This document shows positions 6,385-12,388 of a stretch of 12,388 nucleotides of DNA, in pieces. Position 1 is the first letter of the stretch. Every line of letters begins with the position of its first letter. A program made the translations under genes and the position numbers. The notes beneath the pieces are model-generated. The model saw only the letters and a program-made list of their open reading frames with translations, did no database searches and was not told the origin of the DNA. This DNA is from Sphingobacteriales bacterium. GTDB lineage: Bacteria > Bacteroidota > Bacteroidia > Chitinophagales > Chitinophagaceae. The stretch spans positions 1 through 12,388 of the forward strand of contig JAHEFC010000079.1 of the NCBI GenBank assembly GCA_024640385.1, given 5' to 3'.

Positions 6385-6918
6385 ATGGAATACGTGATAT
6401 TAGTAGACGAGAACGATGCGGAACTCGGAGCCATGGAAAAAATGGAAGCTCACGAGAAGGCCTTGTTGCACCGTGCTTTTTCCGTATTTCTTTTCAACAC
6501 AAAAGGGGAGATGCTGCTGCAGAAGCGGGCATTGACCAAATACCATAGCGGCGGTTTATGGACCAATGCATGCTGCAGCCATCCCAGGCCGGGCGAAACC
6601 AATCACCAGGCTGCTACCCGCCGCACGTTTGAAGAACTGGGTATCAAGCCGGAAATACGGGATGCATTTTCTTTTACCTACAAGGCCGTTTTCGATAATG
6701 GACTTACCGAGCATGAATTCGATCATGTGTTCATCGGTACCTACGAAGGTCCTGTCTATCCCAATCCCGAAGAAGTTTGTGAAACCTGTTATATGTCCAT
6801 CGCCGATATCAGGGACTATATGGCCAACGATCCCCATCATTTTACGGAGTGGTTTAAGATAGCATTTGATCAAGTGAGCGAGCACTTTCATTGGCGAATT
6901 AACGGATTGGCGGATTGA
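6385..6918 (+). CDS. idi: Isopentenyl-diphosphate delta-isomerase type I
   Basis: A 177-residue Nudix-fold enzyme that interconverts IPP and DMAPP and so supplies both precursors for GGPP and phytoene. The catalytic Cys is in TNACCSHPRPGE (C64, matching E. coli C67). The catalytic/metal Glu pair is E109/E111 in LTEHEFDHVF. Metal-binding histidines H23, H29 and H66 and the Nudix-like stretch RRTFEELGI (79-87) are present. The start ATG at 6385 fits the usual N-terminus (MEYVILVDEND). The last seven codons (RINGLAD) and the TGA stop lie inside the left arm of the palindrome spanning the idi-crtD junction, so the tail has been replaced or extended by repeat DNA. The conserved core ends well before it, so activity should be unaffected. 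It is 25 bp upstream of crtD. Confidence 0.96.
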   Translation: MEYVILVDENDAELGAMEKMEAHEKALLHRAFSVFLFNTKGEMLLQKRALTKYHSGGLWTNACCSHPRPGETNHQAATRRTFEELGIKPEIRDAFSFTYKAVFDNGLTEHEFDHVFIGTYEGPVYPNPEEVCETCYMSIADIRDYMANDPHHFTEWFKIAFDQVSEHFHWRINGLAD

Positions 6919-6985
6919 CGGATTCTGAGTTAAAATTCTCAAAATGAATTCGCCAATTCGCCAATCCGCCAATCCGTCAATTCGC
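6894..6985. repeat. Palindrome of ACGGATTG-type 8-mers overlapping idi end and crtD start
   Basis: Bases 6894-6924 pair with 6955-6985 (28 of 31 matches, one of the rest a G-T pair). The arms are tandem 8-mers such as GCGAATTA, ACGGATTG, GCGGATTG on the left and AATTCGCC, AATCCGCC, AATCCGTC on the right, where there is one extra unit (from about 6947). The centre carries a small TGAG-TTAAAATT-CTCA dyad. The left arm contains the idi stop (6916-6918); the right arm follows directly on the crtD ATG (6944-6946) and is translated. The start codon thus sits in the loop or shoulder of a strong hairpin, which could couple or restrict crtD translation. Confidence 0.88.
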
Positions 6986-8440
6986 AAAGCGATCGTGATA
7001 GGTTCCGGCGTCGCAGGCCTCGCTGTCGCCATCCGCATGGCGGTGAAAGGTTATTCCGTAAAAGTTTTTGAAAGAAATGCGGAACCCGGGGGCAAGCTTT
7101 CTTTTTTTGAGCAGGATGGATATGCATTCGATGCAGGTCCCTCGCTGTTTACTCAGCCATCAAATATTGAGGATCTGTTTGAATGTGCAGGTGAACCGAT
7201 CGCTGACTATTTCCAGTACCGGTCCGTTCCTGTTGCCTGTAAATATTTTTTTGAAGATGGGACCATCGTAAATGCATATACCCAGGTGGATCAGTTTGCC
7301 AGAGAGCTGGAATCCGCACTGGGCGAGGATCCGGTAGCCGTTCAAAAATACCTGGCAAAGGCGGAGAAAGCTTATGAGGCCATTGGCAGGATCTTTCTTG
7401 ATCATTCCCTTCATCGTAGATCAACCTGGCTGAATAAAAGAATTTTGCCCGCATTATCGGCTACCCGTATCAGTTATCTGATACAGTCGATGCACGATTA
7501 TCATGCCTCAAACTTCAGGTCGCCCAAAACCGTGCAGATCTTTGACCGGTTCGCCACCTATAATGGCAGCAATCCCTACAAGGCTCCGGCCATGTTGAGC
7601 ATGATCCCACATTTGGAACAAAATGAAGGCACGTTCTACCCTTATGGCGGGATGATCAGCATTACCAATGCACTATATAAACTGGCACTCAAAAAAGGAG
7701 TGGAGTTTGTATTCAATACTAAGGTAGACAAGATCATTCATCAACAGGGTGAGGTGAAAGCTGTCAGGGTAGGGGACATGGAATTCCGGGCGGATCTTGT
7801 GGTGAGCAATATGGATGTGTACTATCTGTATCGGGACCTGCTGGGTGATCCGTCAAAAGCGGAGGCCGTTCTCAAACGGGAGCGAAGCAGCAGTGCCATG
7901 ATATTTTATTGGGGGATCAAAAAGGAGTTTAAAGAATTGCATCTTCATAATATTTTCTTTACCCGTGATTATGAGGAAGAGTTCAGGCATCTTTTCGAAA
8001 CCCGGCAGATGTATCATGACCCCACCATTTATGTCAACATCACTTCCAAAATGGAGCAGGGACATAGCGCTCCGGGTACGGAGAACTGGTTTGTGATGCT
8101 GAATGCCCCTGCTGATATTGGGCAGAACTGGGACCAGATCAGGCAAAAAGCCCGGGCATCAGCTATAGAAAAATTATCCCGCATCCTGTCCACTGATATC
8201 GCTTCGCTTATAGACACAGAGCGGGTTCTGGATCCCAAGGGGATCGAAGCGCAGACCCTATCCCATATGGGTTCACTCTACGGTACCAGCTCCAATTCCA
8301 AATGGGCCGCGTTTTTAAGGCACCCCAATTTTTCATCTTCCATCAAAGGTTTGTATTTTACCGGCGGAAGCGTACATCCTGGCGGGGGGATACCGCTGTG
8401 TTTGAAAAGTGCTAAGATCGTCGCTTCAATGATCGATTGA
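6944..8440 (+). CDS. crtD: CrtD-like carotenoid 3,4-desaturase (second CrtI-family enzyme)
   Basis: A 498-residue FAD-dependent enzyme of the CrtI superfamily, clearly distinct from the CrtI at 3882. The FAD fold is at 17-35 (IVIGSGVAGLAVAIRMA; G20-x-G22-x-x-G25), followed by FERNAEPGGKLSFFEQDGY and the FDAGPSLFTQP word. The C-terminal signature FTGGSVHPGGGIPLCL with KSAKIV (from about 471) is the form I associate with CrtD, the 1-hydroxycarotenoid 3,4-desaturase that makes the psi-end of saproxanthin- or flexixanthin-type pigments, rather than the PGPGVPP form of CrtI. An alternative is another late-step desaturase or isomerase of the family. The start is ATG 6944, the only one before the Rossmann motif; residues 2-14 (NSPIRQSANPSIR) are encoded by palindrome DNA and are unlike a normal N-terminus. 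The stop is followed after 3 bp by another palindrome. Confidence 0.85.
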   Translation: MNSPIRQSANPSIRKAIVIGSGVAGLAVAIRMAVKGYSVKVFERNAEPGGKLSFFEQDGYAFDAGPSLFTQPSNIEDLFECAGEPIADYFQYRSVPVACKYFFEDGTIVNAYTQVDQFARELESALGEDPVAVQKYLAKAEKAYEAIGRIFLDHSLHRRSTWLNKRILPALSATRISYLIQSMHDYHASNFRSPKTVQIFDRFATYNGSNPYKAPAMLSMIPHLEQNEGTFYPYGGMISITNALYKLALKKGVEFVFNTKVDKIIHQQGEVKAVRVGDMEFRADLVVSNMDVYYLYRDLLGDPSKAEAVLKRERSSSAMIFYWGIKKEFKELHLHNIFFTRDYEEEFRHLFETRQMYHDPTIYVNITSKMEQGHSAPGTENWFVMLNAPADIGQNWDQIRQKARASAIEKLSRILSTDIASLIDTERVLDPKGIEAQTLSHMGSLYGTSSNSKWAAFLRHPNFSSSIKGLYFTGGSVHPGGGIPLCLKSAKIVASMID

Positions 8441-8443
8441 CGA

Positions 8444-8509
8444 ATTTGCGGATTAACGGATTGACGGATTAAAGAATCCGCTAATCCGTCAATCCGTTAA
8501 TTCGCAAAT
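8444..8509. repeat. Near-perfect 28-bp hairpin of ACGGATTG-type 8-mers after crtD
   Basis: Bases 8444-8471 pair with 8482-8509 at all 28 positions, 27 Watson-Crick and one G-T, with a 10-nt loop. The left arm reads as 8-mers GCGGATTA, ACGGATTG, ACGGATTA, the same word family as at 6894-6985. It starts 3 bp after the crtD stop and ends 15 bp before the next start codon. There is no T-tract after it, so termination is possible but not clearly intrinsic. Confidence 0.9.
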
Positions 8510-8524
8510 CCCAAAAGCCTGCAA

Positions 8525-9697
8525 ATGAGAAAAATTACAATACTAATTTCCGCCCTGATTTCCTTGAATGCTTTTGGGCAGCAGGATATCCAGAAAAAGA
8601 TCCAGACCGATCTCATCATGGTGGAAGATGGTGAAACCATCAACCTGGACGAAGGTGTTTTCACTATCAGTACAACTTTGTCGATGGAAGGGAAGAAAAA
8701 TGTGACCATCAAAGGAAAGGGGATCGGGAAAACGATATTGTCGTTCAAAGGCCAATCTTCCGGAGCCGAGGGTTTACGTATTTCCAATGCAGAGAATATT
8801 ACACTGGAAGATTTCTCCATCCAGGATGCGAAGGGTGATTGCATCAAAGCCATGGATGTAAAAGGGATCACGTTCAGGCGCATCAAAGCGGAATGGACAG
8901 GCAAGCTGAGTGAGAAAAATGGATCCTATGCCCTGTATCCCGTTCTGTGCGAAAAGGTTCTGATCGAGGAATCTATCGCCAGGGGCGCTTCGGATGCAGG
9001 CATTTATGTTGGCCAGTCGAAAGATATTATTGTAAAGAACTGCAAGGCCTATGAAAATGTGGCGGGGATAGAGATCGAGAATTCACTAAACGCTGAAGTG
9101 TATAATAATGAAGCGTTCAATAATACCGGCGGCATCCTGGTATTCGATCTTCCCGATCTAAAGGTCAAGAAAGGAGGCAATTGCAAAGTGTACAACAATC
9201 ATATACACGATAACAATACAAAGAATTTTGCACCCAAGGGAAATATTGTTGGCAAAGTGCCTTTAGGAACAGGCATGCTCTTACTCGCTTCTACCAATGT
9301 GGAGATCTATAATAATAAAGTGATCAATAACAGAACTGTACCCACCGGGATCATCAGTTATTATATGACGGAGAACCCGATCAAGGATTCAACCTACTAT
9401 CCTTATCCCACCGCTATCCATATTCATGATAACGAATACAGTAAAGAACGCAAAAGGGCCACTGCAAAAGGCAGGCTTGGTAAATTGTACCGGTTTAAAC
9501 TGAAGTTTGGAAAGGATGTTCCTGATATAGTGTACGATGGTATTTTGGACGATAAGCTATTGACCGTAGACAAGAAATATCCTGCCGATAAAAGGATCTG
9601 CCTGAAGAATAACAAAGGCGCCACTTATGCTAATATCGATGCCGGGAATAATTTTAAGCATATATCCAGGGAACTGGCCGAGGTGGAGTGTAAGTAA
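8525..9697 (+). CDS. Exported right-handed parallel beta-helix protein (TIGR03805-like)
   Basis: A 390-residue protein with a Sec signal peptide (MRKITILISALISLNAFG, probable cut before QQ at 19-20). From about residue 55 to 290 it is made of beta-helix rungs of roughly 20-25 residues with the usual pattern of short strands and Asn/Gly turns: NVTIKGKGIGKTIL, NITLEDFSIQD, GITFRRIKAEW, DIIVKNCKAYENVAGIEIENS, AEVYNNEAFNNTGGILV, KVYNNHIHDNN, VEIYNNKVINN. It should act in the periplasm or on the surface. It resembles a family of paired beta-helix proteins (TIGR03805 as I remember it), usually encoded beside a second exported protein of unknown function, which is not seen here. No catalytic residues are recognisable, so polysaccharide binding or cleavage is only possible. 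The ApbE lipoprotein gene follows after 10 bp, indicating an operon. Confidence 0.8.
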   Translation: MRKITILISALISLNAFGQQDIQKKIQTDLIMVEDGETINLDEGVFTISTTLSMEGKKNVTIKGKGIGKTILSFKGQSSGAEGLRISNAENITLEDFSIQDAKGDCIKAMDVKGITFRRIKAEWTGKLSEKNGSYALYPVLCEKVLIEESIARGASDAGIYVGQSKDIIVKNCKAYENVAGIEIENSLNAEVYNNEAFNNTGGILVFDLPDLKVKKGGNCKVYNNHIHDNNTKNFAPKGNIVGKVPLGTGMLLLASTNVEIYNNKVINNRTVPTGIISYYMTENPIKDSTYYPYPTAIHIHDNEYSKERKRATAKGRLGKLYRFKLKFGKDVPDIVYDGILDDKLLTVDKKYPADKRICLKNNKGATYANIDAGNNFKHISRELAEVECK

Positions 9698-9707
9698 ACT
9701 GCACCTT

Positions 9708-10712
9708 ATGAAACCGATCTTCATCTTCCTTATTGCTCTGCTGACCCTGAACGCCTGCCGTGAAGCCAGGAATGCGATCAATATCTCCGGGAAAGCACAG
9801 GGTACTACTTACAATATCACCTACCTGGCAGGCCCATATTCAAACTACCGGGAATCGATCGATTCCATCTTTACAGCGATCGATATGTCTCTCTCCACCT
9901 ATGTTCCGGGATCTATTATATCGCGGGTGAACAGGAATGAGCCCGGTGTGACGGTGGATGAACATTTTATCGAGGTGTTCAAAAAATCGATGGAAGTATC
10001 CGACATCACCCAGGGTGCTTTCGATATCACCGTGGCTCCACTGGTCAATGCTTACGGATTTGGCGCCAATAGAAAAAGATCAGTGGATCAAATCCTGCTT
10101 GACAGCATTCTCCCACTGGTTGGATATAAGAAGATCAGTTTACAAGGCGACAAGATCATTAAGGAAAATCCCGGTATGAAGGTAGATATGAATGCCATCG
10201 CACAGGGATATACTGTGGACGTGCTGGCATCTTTCCTGGAAAGCAAAGGCATACAGAACTACCTGGTGGAATTGGGAGGGGAACTCAGGGCCAAAGGGGA
10301 GAAACTGGATGGAAGCGTCTGGAATGTGGGGATTGAAAAACCTGATGAAGATCAGGCCAACGAAAGATCACTCTATACCCAGATCAACCTGGAGAACAGA
10401 TCCCTGGCTACATCAGGTAATTACAGGCAGTTCTATGAAGAAGATGGAAAAAAATACACGCATATCATCAACCCCATTACCGGGTATCCCGCCAAGAATA
10501 ATCTCTTAAGTGCCACCGTTATTGCGCCAGATTGCGTGACCGCAGATGCCTATGCCACCTCATTCATTGTTATGGGACTGGAGAGATCGAAACAGTTCCT
10601 GGCCAGCCATAAAGAACTTGGGCTGGATGTGTATTTCATATACGACGAGCAGGGCAAATGGATGACTTATATCACTGAAAATCTTGACCGGCAATTGCTG
10701 AAGAGTCAATAG
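9708..10712 (+). CDS. apbE: FAD:protein FMN transferase ApbE (lipoprotein)
   Basis: A 334-residue ApbE-family enzyme that uses FAD to attach FMN covalently to Thr/Ser of exported redox proteins. The start chosen is ATG 9708, because it gives a lipoprotein signal (MKPIFIFLIALLTLNAC, lipobox Cys17); an upstream in-frame ATG at 9627 would overlap the previous gene and lacks a signal. Family motifs: GKAQGTTYNITY (28-39), AFDITVAPLVNAYGFG (104-119), KVDMNAIAQGYTVD (158-171), VELGGELRAKG (187-197), SLATSGNYR (232-240), THIINPITGYP (251-261), and the Mg-binding TADAYATSF (278-286) with D280 and T284. All key positions appear intact. It is anchored outside the cytoplasm, as in other Bacteroidota. No protein with the flavinylation motif (D/N-x-x-S/T-G-A-S/T) is visible in the window, so its substrate is elsewhere. 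Confidence 0.93.
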   Translation: MKPIFIFLIALLTLNACREARNAINISGKAQGTTYNITYLAGPYSNYRESIDSIFTAIDMSLSTYVPGSIISRVNRNEPGVTVDEHFIEVFKKSMEVSDITQGAFDITVAPLVNAYGFGANRKRSVDQILLDSILPLVGYKKISLQGDKIIKENPGMKVDMNAIAQGYTVDVLASFLESKGIQNYLVELGGELRAKGEKLDGSVWNVGIEKPDEDQANERSLYTQINLENRSLATSGNYRQFYEEDGKKYTHIINPITGYPAKNNLLSATVIAPDCVTADAYATSFIVMGLERSKQFLASHKELGLDVYFIYDEQGKWMTYITENLDRQLLKSQ

Positions 10713-10791
10713 AAATTGCTACTTTTTGACCTTGTAATTCAGGGTCGTTTCGGGAACAACGGCTCGTTCAAAGAACCCTAAAATCATCTAC

Positions 10792-11277
10792 ATGACAACG
10801 CCAAAACTGACGGCAGCGCAAGGCAATATGCTGGTGCTGCTCCGGGTGTTAATAGGTTGGCATTTTCTCTACGAGGGAGTGATCAAAGCCTACAATCCAT
10901 CCTGGACTTCAAAAGGCTATCTACTCAGTGCATCAGCGCTGAAGCCATTTTTTACCTGGCTCGCCAATGAGTCCATGATCTCCACTATTGATTTTTTGAA
11001 TATTGCAGGACTGATCGCAGTTGGGGTAAGTCTGCTCCTGGGCATAAAAGTCCGTTGGGGTGCTATCGCCGGCATACTGCTGCTTGCACTCTATTACCTG
11101 GCACATCCTCCATTTTCGAGTTTACCGCAGGGGCCGGCAGAAGGCAGCTACTGGATCGTTAACAAGAACCTCATCGAGATCGCGGCTCTGCTGGTGATCT
11201 ATCAATTTCCATTAACCACTGTATTTGGGATAGAGCGGATGTTCTTAAAACAAAAAGCAAATATTCAAATAAACTGA
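10792..11277 (+). CDS. DoxX-family integral membrane protein
   Basis: A 161-residue protein with about four membrane segments: near 10-26 (LVLLRVLIGWHFLYEGV), 66-84 (NIAGLIAVGVSLLLGI), 88-104 (WGAIAGILLLALYYLA) and 125-145 (LIEIAALLVIYQF). The opening LLRVLIGWHFLYEGVIKAYNP and the late NKNLIEIAALLV stretch are typical of DoxX/DoxD-like proteins. The family includes the small subunit of archaeal thiosulfate:quinone oxidoreductase, but most bacterial members have no proven activity, so redox coupling to the quinone pool is only a possibility. It starts 79 bp after apbE and ends 5 bp before the oxidoreductase gene, strongly suggesting co-expression and a shared task with that exported enzyme. 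Confidence 0.85.
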   Translation: MTTPKLTAAQGNMLVLLRVLIGWHFLYEGVIKAYNPSWTSKGYLLSASALKPFFTWLANESMISTIDFLNIAGLIAVGVSLLLGIKVRWGAIAGILLLALYYLAHPPFSSLPQGPAEGSYWIVNKNLIEIAALLVIYQFPLTTVFGIERMFLKQKANIQIN

Positions 11278-11282
11278 TCACA

Positions 11283-12388
11283 ATGGCAACCGATAATAAT
11301 TTCTTCAATAAATGGAACCGCCGGGACATACTGAAAACACTTGGAGGGATCCCCCTGTTTGGCGCAGTATGGTATACAGGGGCAAGCGTAACGGGTTCTG
11401 CAAAAAGAGAAAAACAGTTCCTGCTCGAAACTTTGAATATTAAAGCCTCTCCTCCACCTGCATCCGGACCCATGAGTGGCAAACCACTTCGCATCGGTAT
11501 CGTGGGTTTTGGCATCAGGGGTGAACAGCTTTGTCGTGCTTTGGGATTTGCCTCCACCAATTGGCTGAAAGACATGCAGGAGGCCCTGGCCACCAATCCT
11601 AAAGACACGAGATTGGCCGACTTCAAAGGACAGGAGAACCTCAACATTCAGCTGGCAGGGATCTGCGATATTTTCGATGTTCGTGCAGAGAATGCACTGG
11701 AATCTTTCAATAAAGACGGGAACAAGATCAAGCGTTACCGCACGCATACCGAAATGTTCAAGAGCGGGGAGATCGATGCCGTGGTGATCGCAACTCCGGA
11801 TCACTGGCATGCACCCATGGCGATGGAAGCATTGAATGCCGGCGTCCATGTTTACGTAGAGAAGCCGATGACGCATAACGTTTCGGAAACCTATGCGCTG
11901 AGAGAAACGGTGATGAATAATCCCAAAACAGTCTTTGCCGTTGGTCACCAGCATCGGCAGACGCAGAGCTTCCTTACTGCACAGGATGTGATCGGAAAAA
12001 ACATACTCGGTCATGTATCACTGGTAACCACCAACACTAACCGGAATGATGATAATGGTGCCTGGCAGTATAAGATACATGAGCAGGCCAGTCCCAAGAC
12101 CATTGATTGGGATATGTTCCTGGGCAACGCTCCCAAAGAAGATTTCAACCTCGAACATTTCTTCCGCTGGCGCAAATGGTGGGCCTATGGATCGGGGTTG
12201 TCAGGCGATCTGCTGACTCATGACTATGACCGTATTAATTGTATTTTGAAGATGGGTATCCCGCGTTCAGTTACGGCATCCGGTGGTATTTATACACATC
12301 GCGATGGCCGCAATGTGCCGGATGTATTGCAGGTGAATATGGAGTTCCCCGATTTCAGCACAGGCAGCAGCCAGGAGAAAGGTAAAGA
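11283..12388 (+). CDS. Tat-exported Gfo/Idh/MocA oxidoreductase (3' end beyond window)
   Basis: The frame is open from ATG 11283 to the window end (368 codons). The N-terminus WNRRDILKTLGGIPLFGAVW (11-30) is a twin-arginine signal with R13-R14 and a hydrophobic stretch. After a linker, the Rossmann fold begins at about 70 (RIGIVGFGIRG; G75-x-G77-x-x-G80), ICDIFD follows, then the catalytic E193-K194-P195 in YVEKP. The second half has the substrate-domain words GHQHRQTQ (221-228) and the RWRKWW / GDLLTHDYD stretch (295-316) with the likely catalytic His313. Tat-exported members fold with NAD(P) in the cytoplasm and act on sugars or related compounds in the periplasm; the substrate is unknown. 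It starts 5 bp after doxX. An open frame on the opposite strand (11265-12014) is a shadow. Confidence 0.9.
   Translation, partial: MATDNNFFNKWNRRDILKTLGGIPLFGAVWYTGASVTGSAKREKQFLLETLNIKASPPPASGPMSGKPLRIGIVGFGIRGEQLCRALGFASTNWLKDMQEALATNPKDTRLADFKGQENLNIQLAGICDIFDVRAENALESFNKDGNKIKRYRTHTEMFKSGEIDAVVIATPDHWHAPMAMEALNAGVHVYVEKPMTHNVSETYALRETVMNNPKTVFAVGHQHRQTQSFLTAQDVIGKNILGHVSLVTTNTNRNDDNGAWQYKIHEQASPKTIDWDMFLGNAPKEDFNLEHFFRWRKWWAYGSGLSGDLLTHDYDRINCILKMGIPRSVTASGGIYTHRDGRNVPDVLQVNMEFPDFSTGSSQEKGK

Noticed and set aside
6894..8509. Repeats around crtD as a CRISPR array
   Set aside because: Units are 8 bp, tandem without spacers, and arranged as inverted arms; no cas gene is present.
9627..9707. 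Upstream in-frame ATG extending apbE by 27 residues
   Set aside because: It would overlap the end of the beta-helix gene by over 70 bp and bury the lipoprotein signal that begins at 9708.
10719..10787. 22-residue minus-strand frame (including AVVPETTLNYKVKK) in the apbE-doxX gap
   Set aside because: It is very short and antisense to an operon gap, with no other support; chance is the simplest explanation.
11373..11394. TGAS word in the signal region of the exported oxidoreductase as an ApbE flavinylation site
   Set aside because: The required acidic/Asn residue three positions before is Val, and the word lies in the hydrophobic part of the Tat signal, which is normally removed or membrane-inserted.
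11265..12014. Open frame of 249 codons on the minus strand opposite the Tat-type oxidoreductase
   Set aside because: The plus-strand frame has a twin-arginine signal, Rossmann motif and EKP motif; the antisense frame is a shadow.

Overview
The window looks like chromosome of a Bacteroidota bacterium, probably a Chitinophagaceae-like soil or water organism (inference). None of the visible starts has a convincing Shine-Dalgarno sequence, the starts are preceded by A/T-rich DNA, promoter-like boxes fit the Bacteroidota TTG / TAnnTTTG pattern better than the E. coli one, and a CarH/LitR-type MerR regulator, an ECF sigma factor and crtI-crtB occur together as is typical of the phylum.

Layout. (1) 2-772 (+): the 3' part of a B12-binding MerR-family light-responsive regulator (CarH/LitR type). 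(2) 957-3000 (-): an AT-rich two-gene block holding a WlbA/WbpB-like sugar-nucleotide dehydrogenase and an OafA-type membrane acyltransferase, both surface-polysaccharide functions. It separates the regulator from the genes it would be expected to control. (3) 3001-3299: a control region with a perfect 7-bp inverted repeat and a Bacteroidota-like promoter. (4) 3300-8440 (+): a carotenoid operon: ECF sigma factor, crtI (phytoene desaturase), crtB (phytoene synthase), idi (type I IPP isomerase) and a second CrtI-family enzyme resembling CrtD (1-hydroxycarotenoid 3,4-desaturase). (5) 8525-12388 (+): an exported right-handed beta-helix protein, a lipoprotein ApbE (FMN transferase), a DoxX-family membrane protein, and a Tat-type exported Gfo/Idh/MocA oxidoreductase cut by the window end.

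How it works together (inference from families): Idi balances IPP/DMAPP, CrtB makes phytoene, CrtI desaturates it toward lycopene, and CrtD would add a 3,4 double bond to a 1-hydroxylated psi end. No lycopene cyclase, CruF-type hydratase or CrtZ hydroxylase is in the window, so the final pigment cannot be named. The CarH-type regulator and the ECF sigma factor probably make the operon light-responsive.

The most unusual feature is a set of long hairpin-forming palindromes at the gene junctions of the carotenoid operon. Their arms are built of short tandem words (AAAAAGT; GAGACACGGA; 8-mers of the form ACGGATTG). One straddles the idi-crtD junction, so that the end of Idi and the start of CrtD are both translated from the repeat itself.
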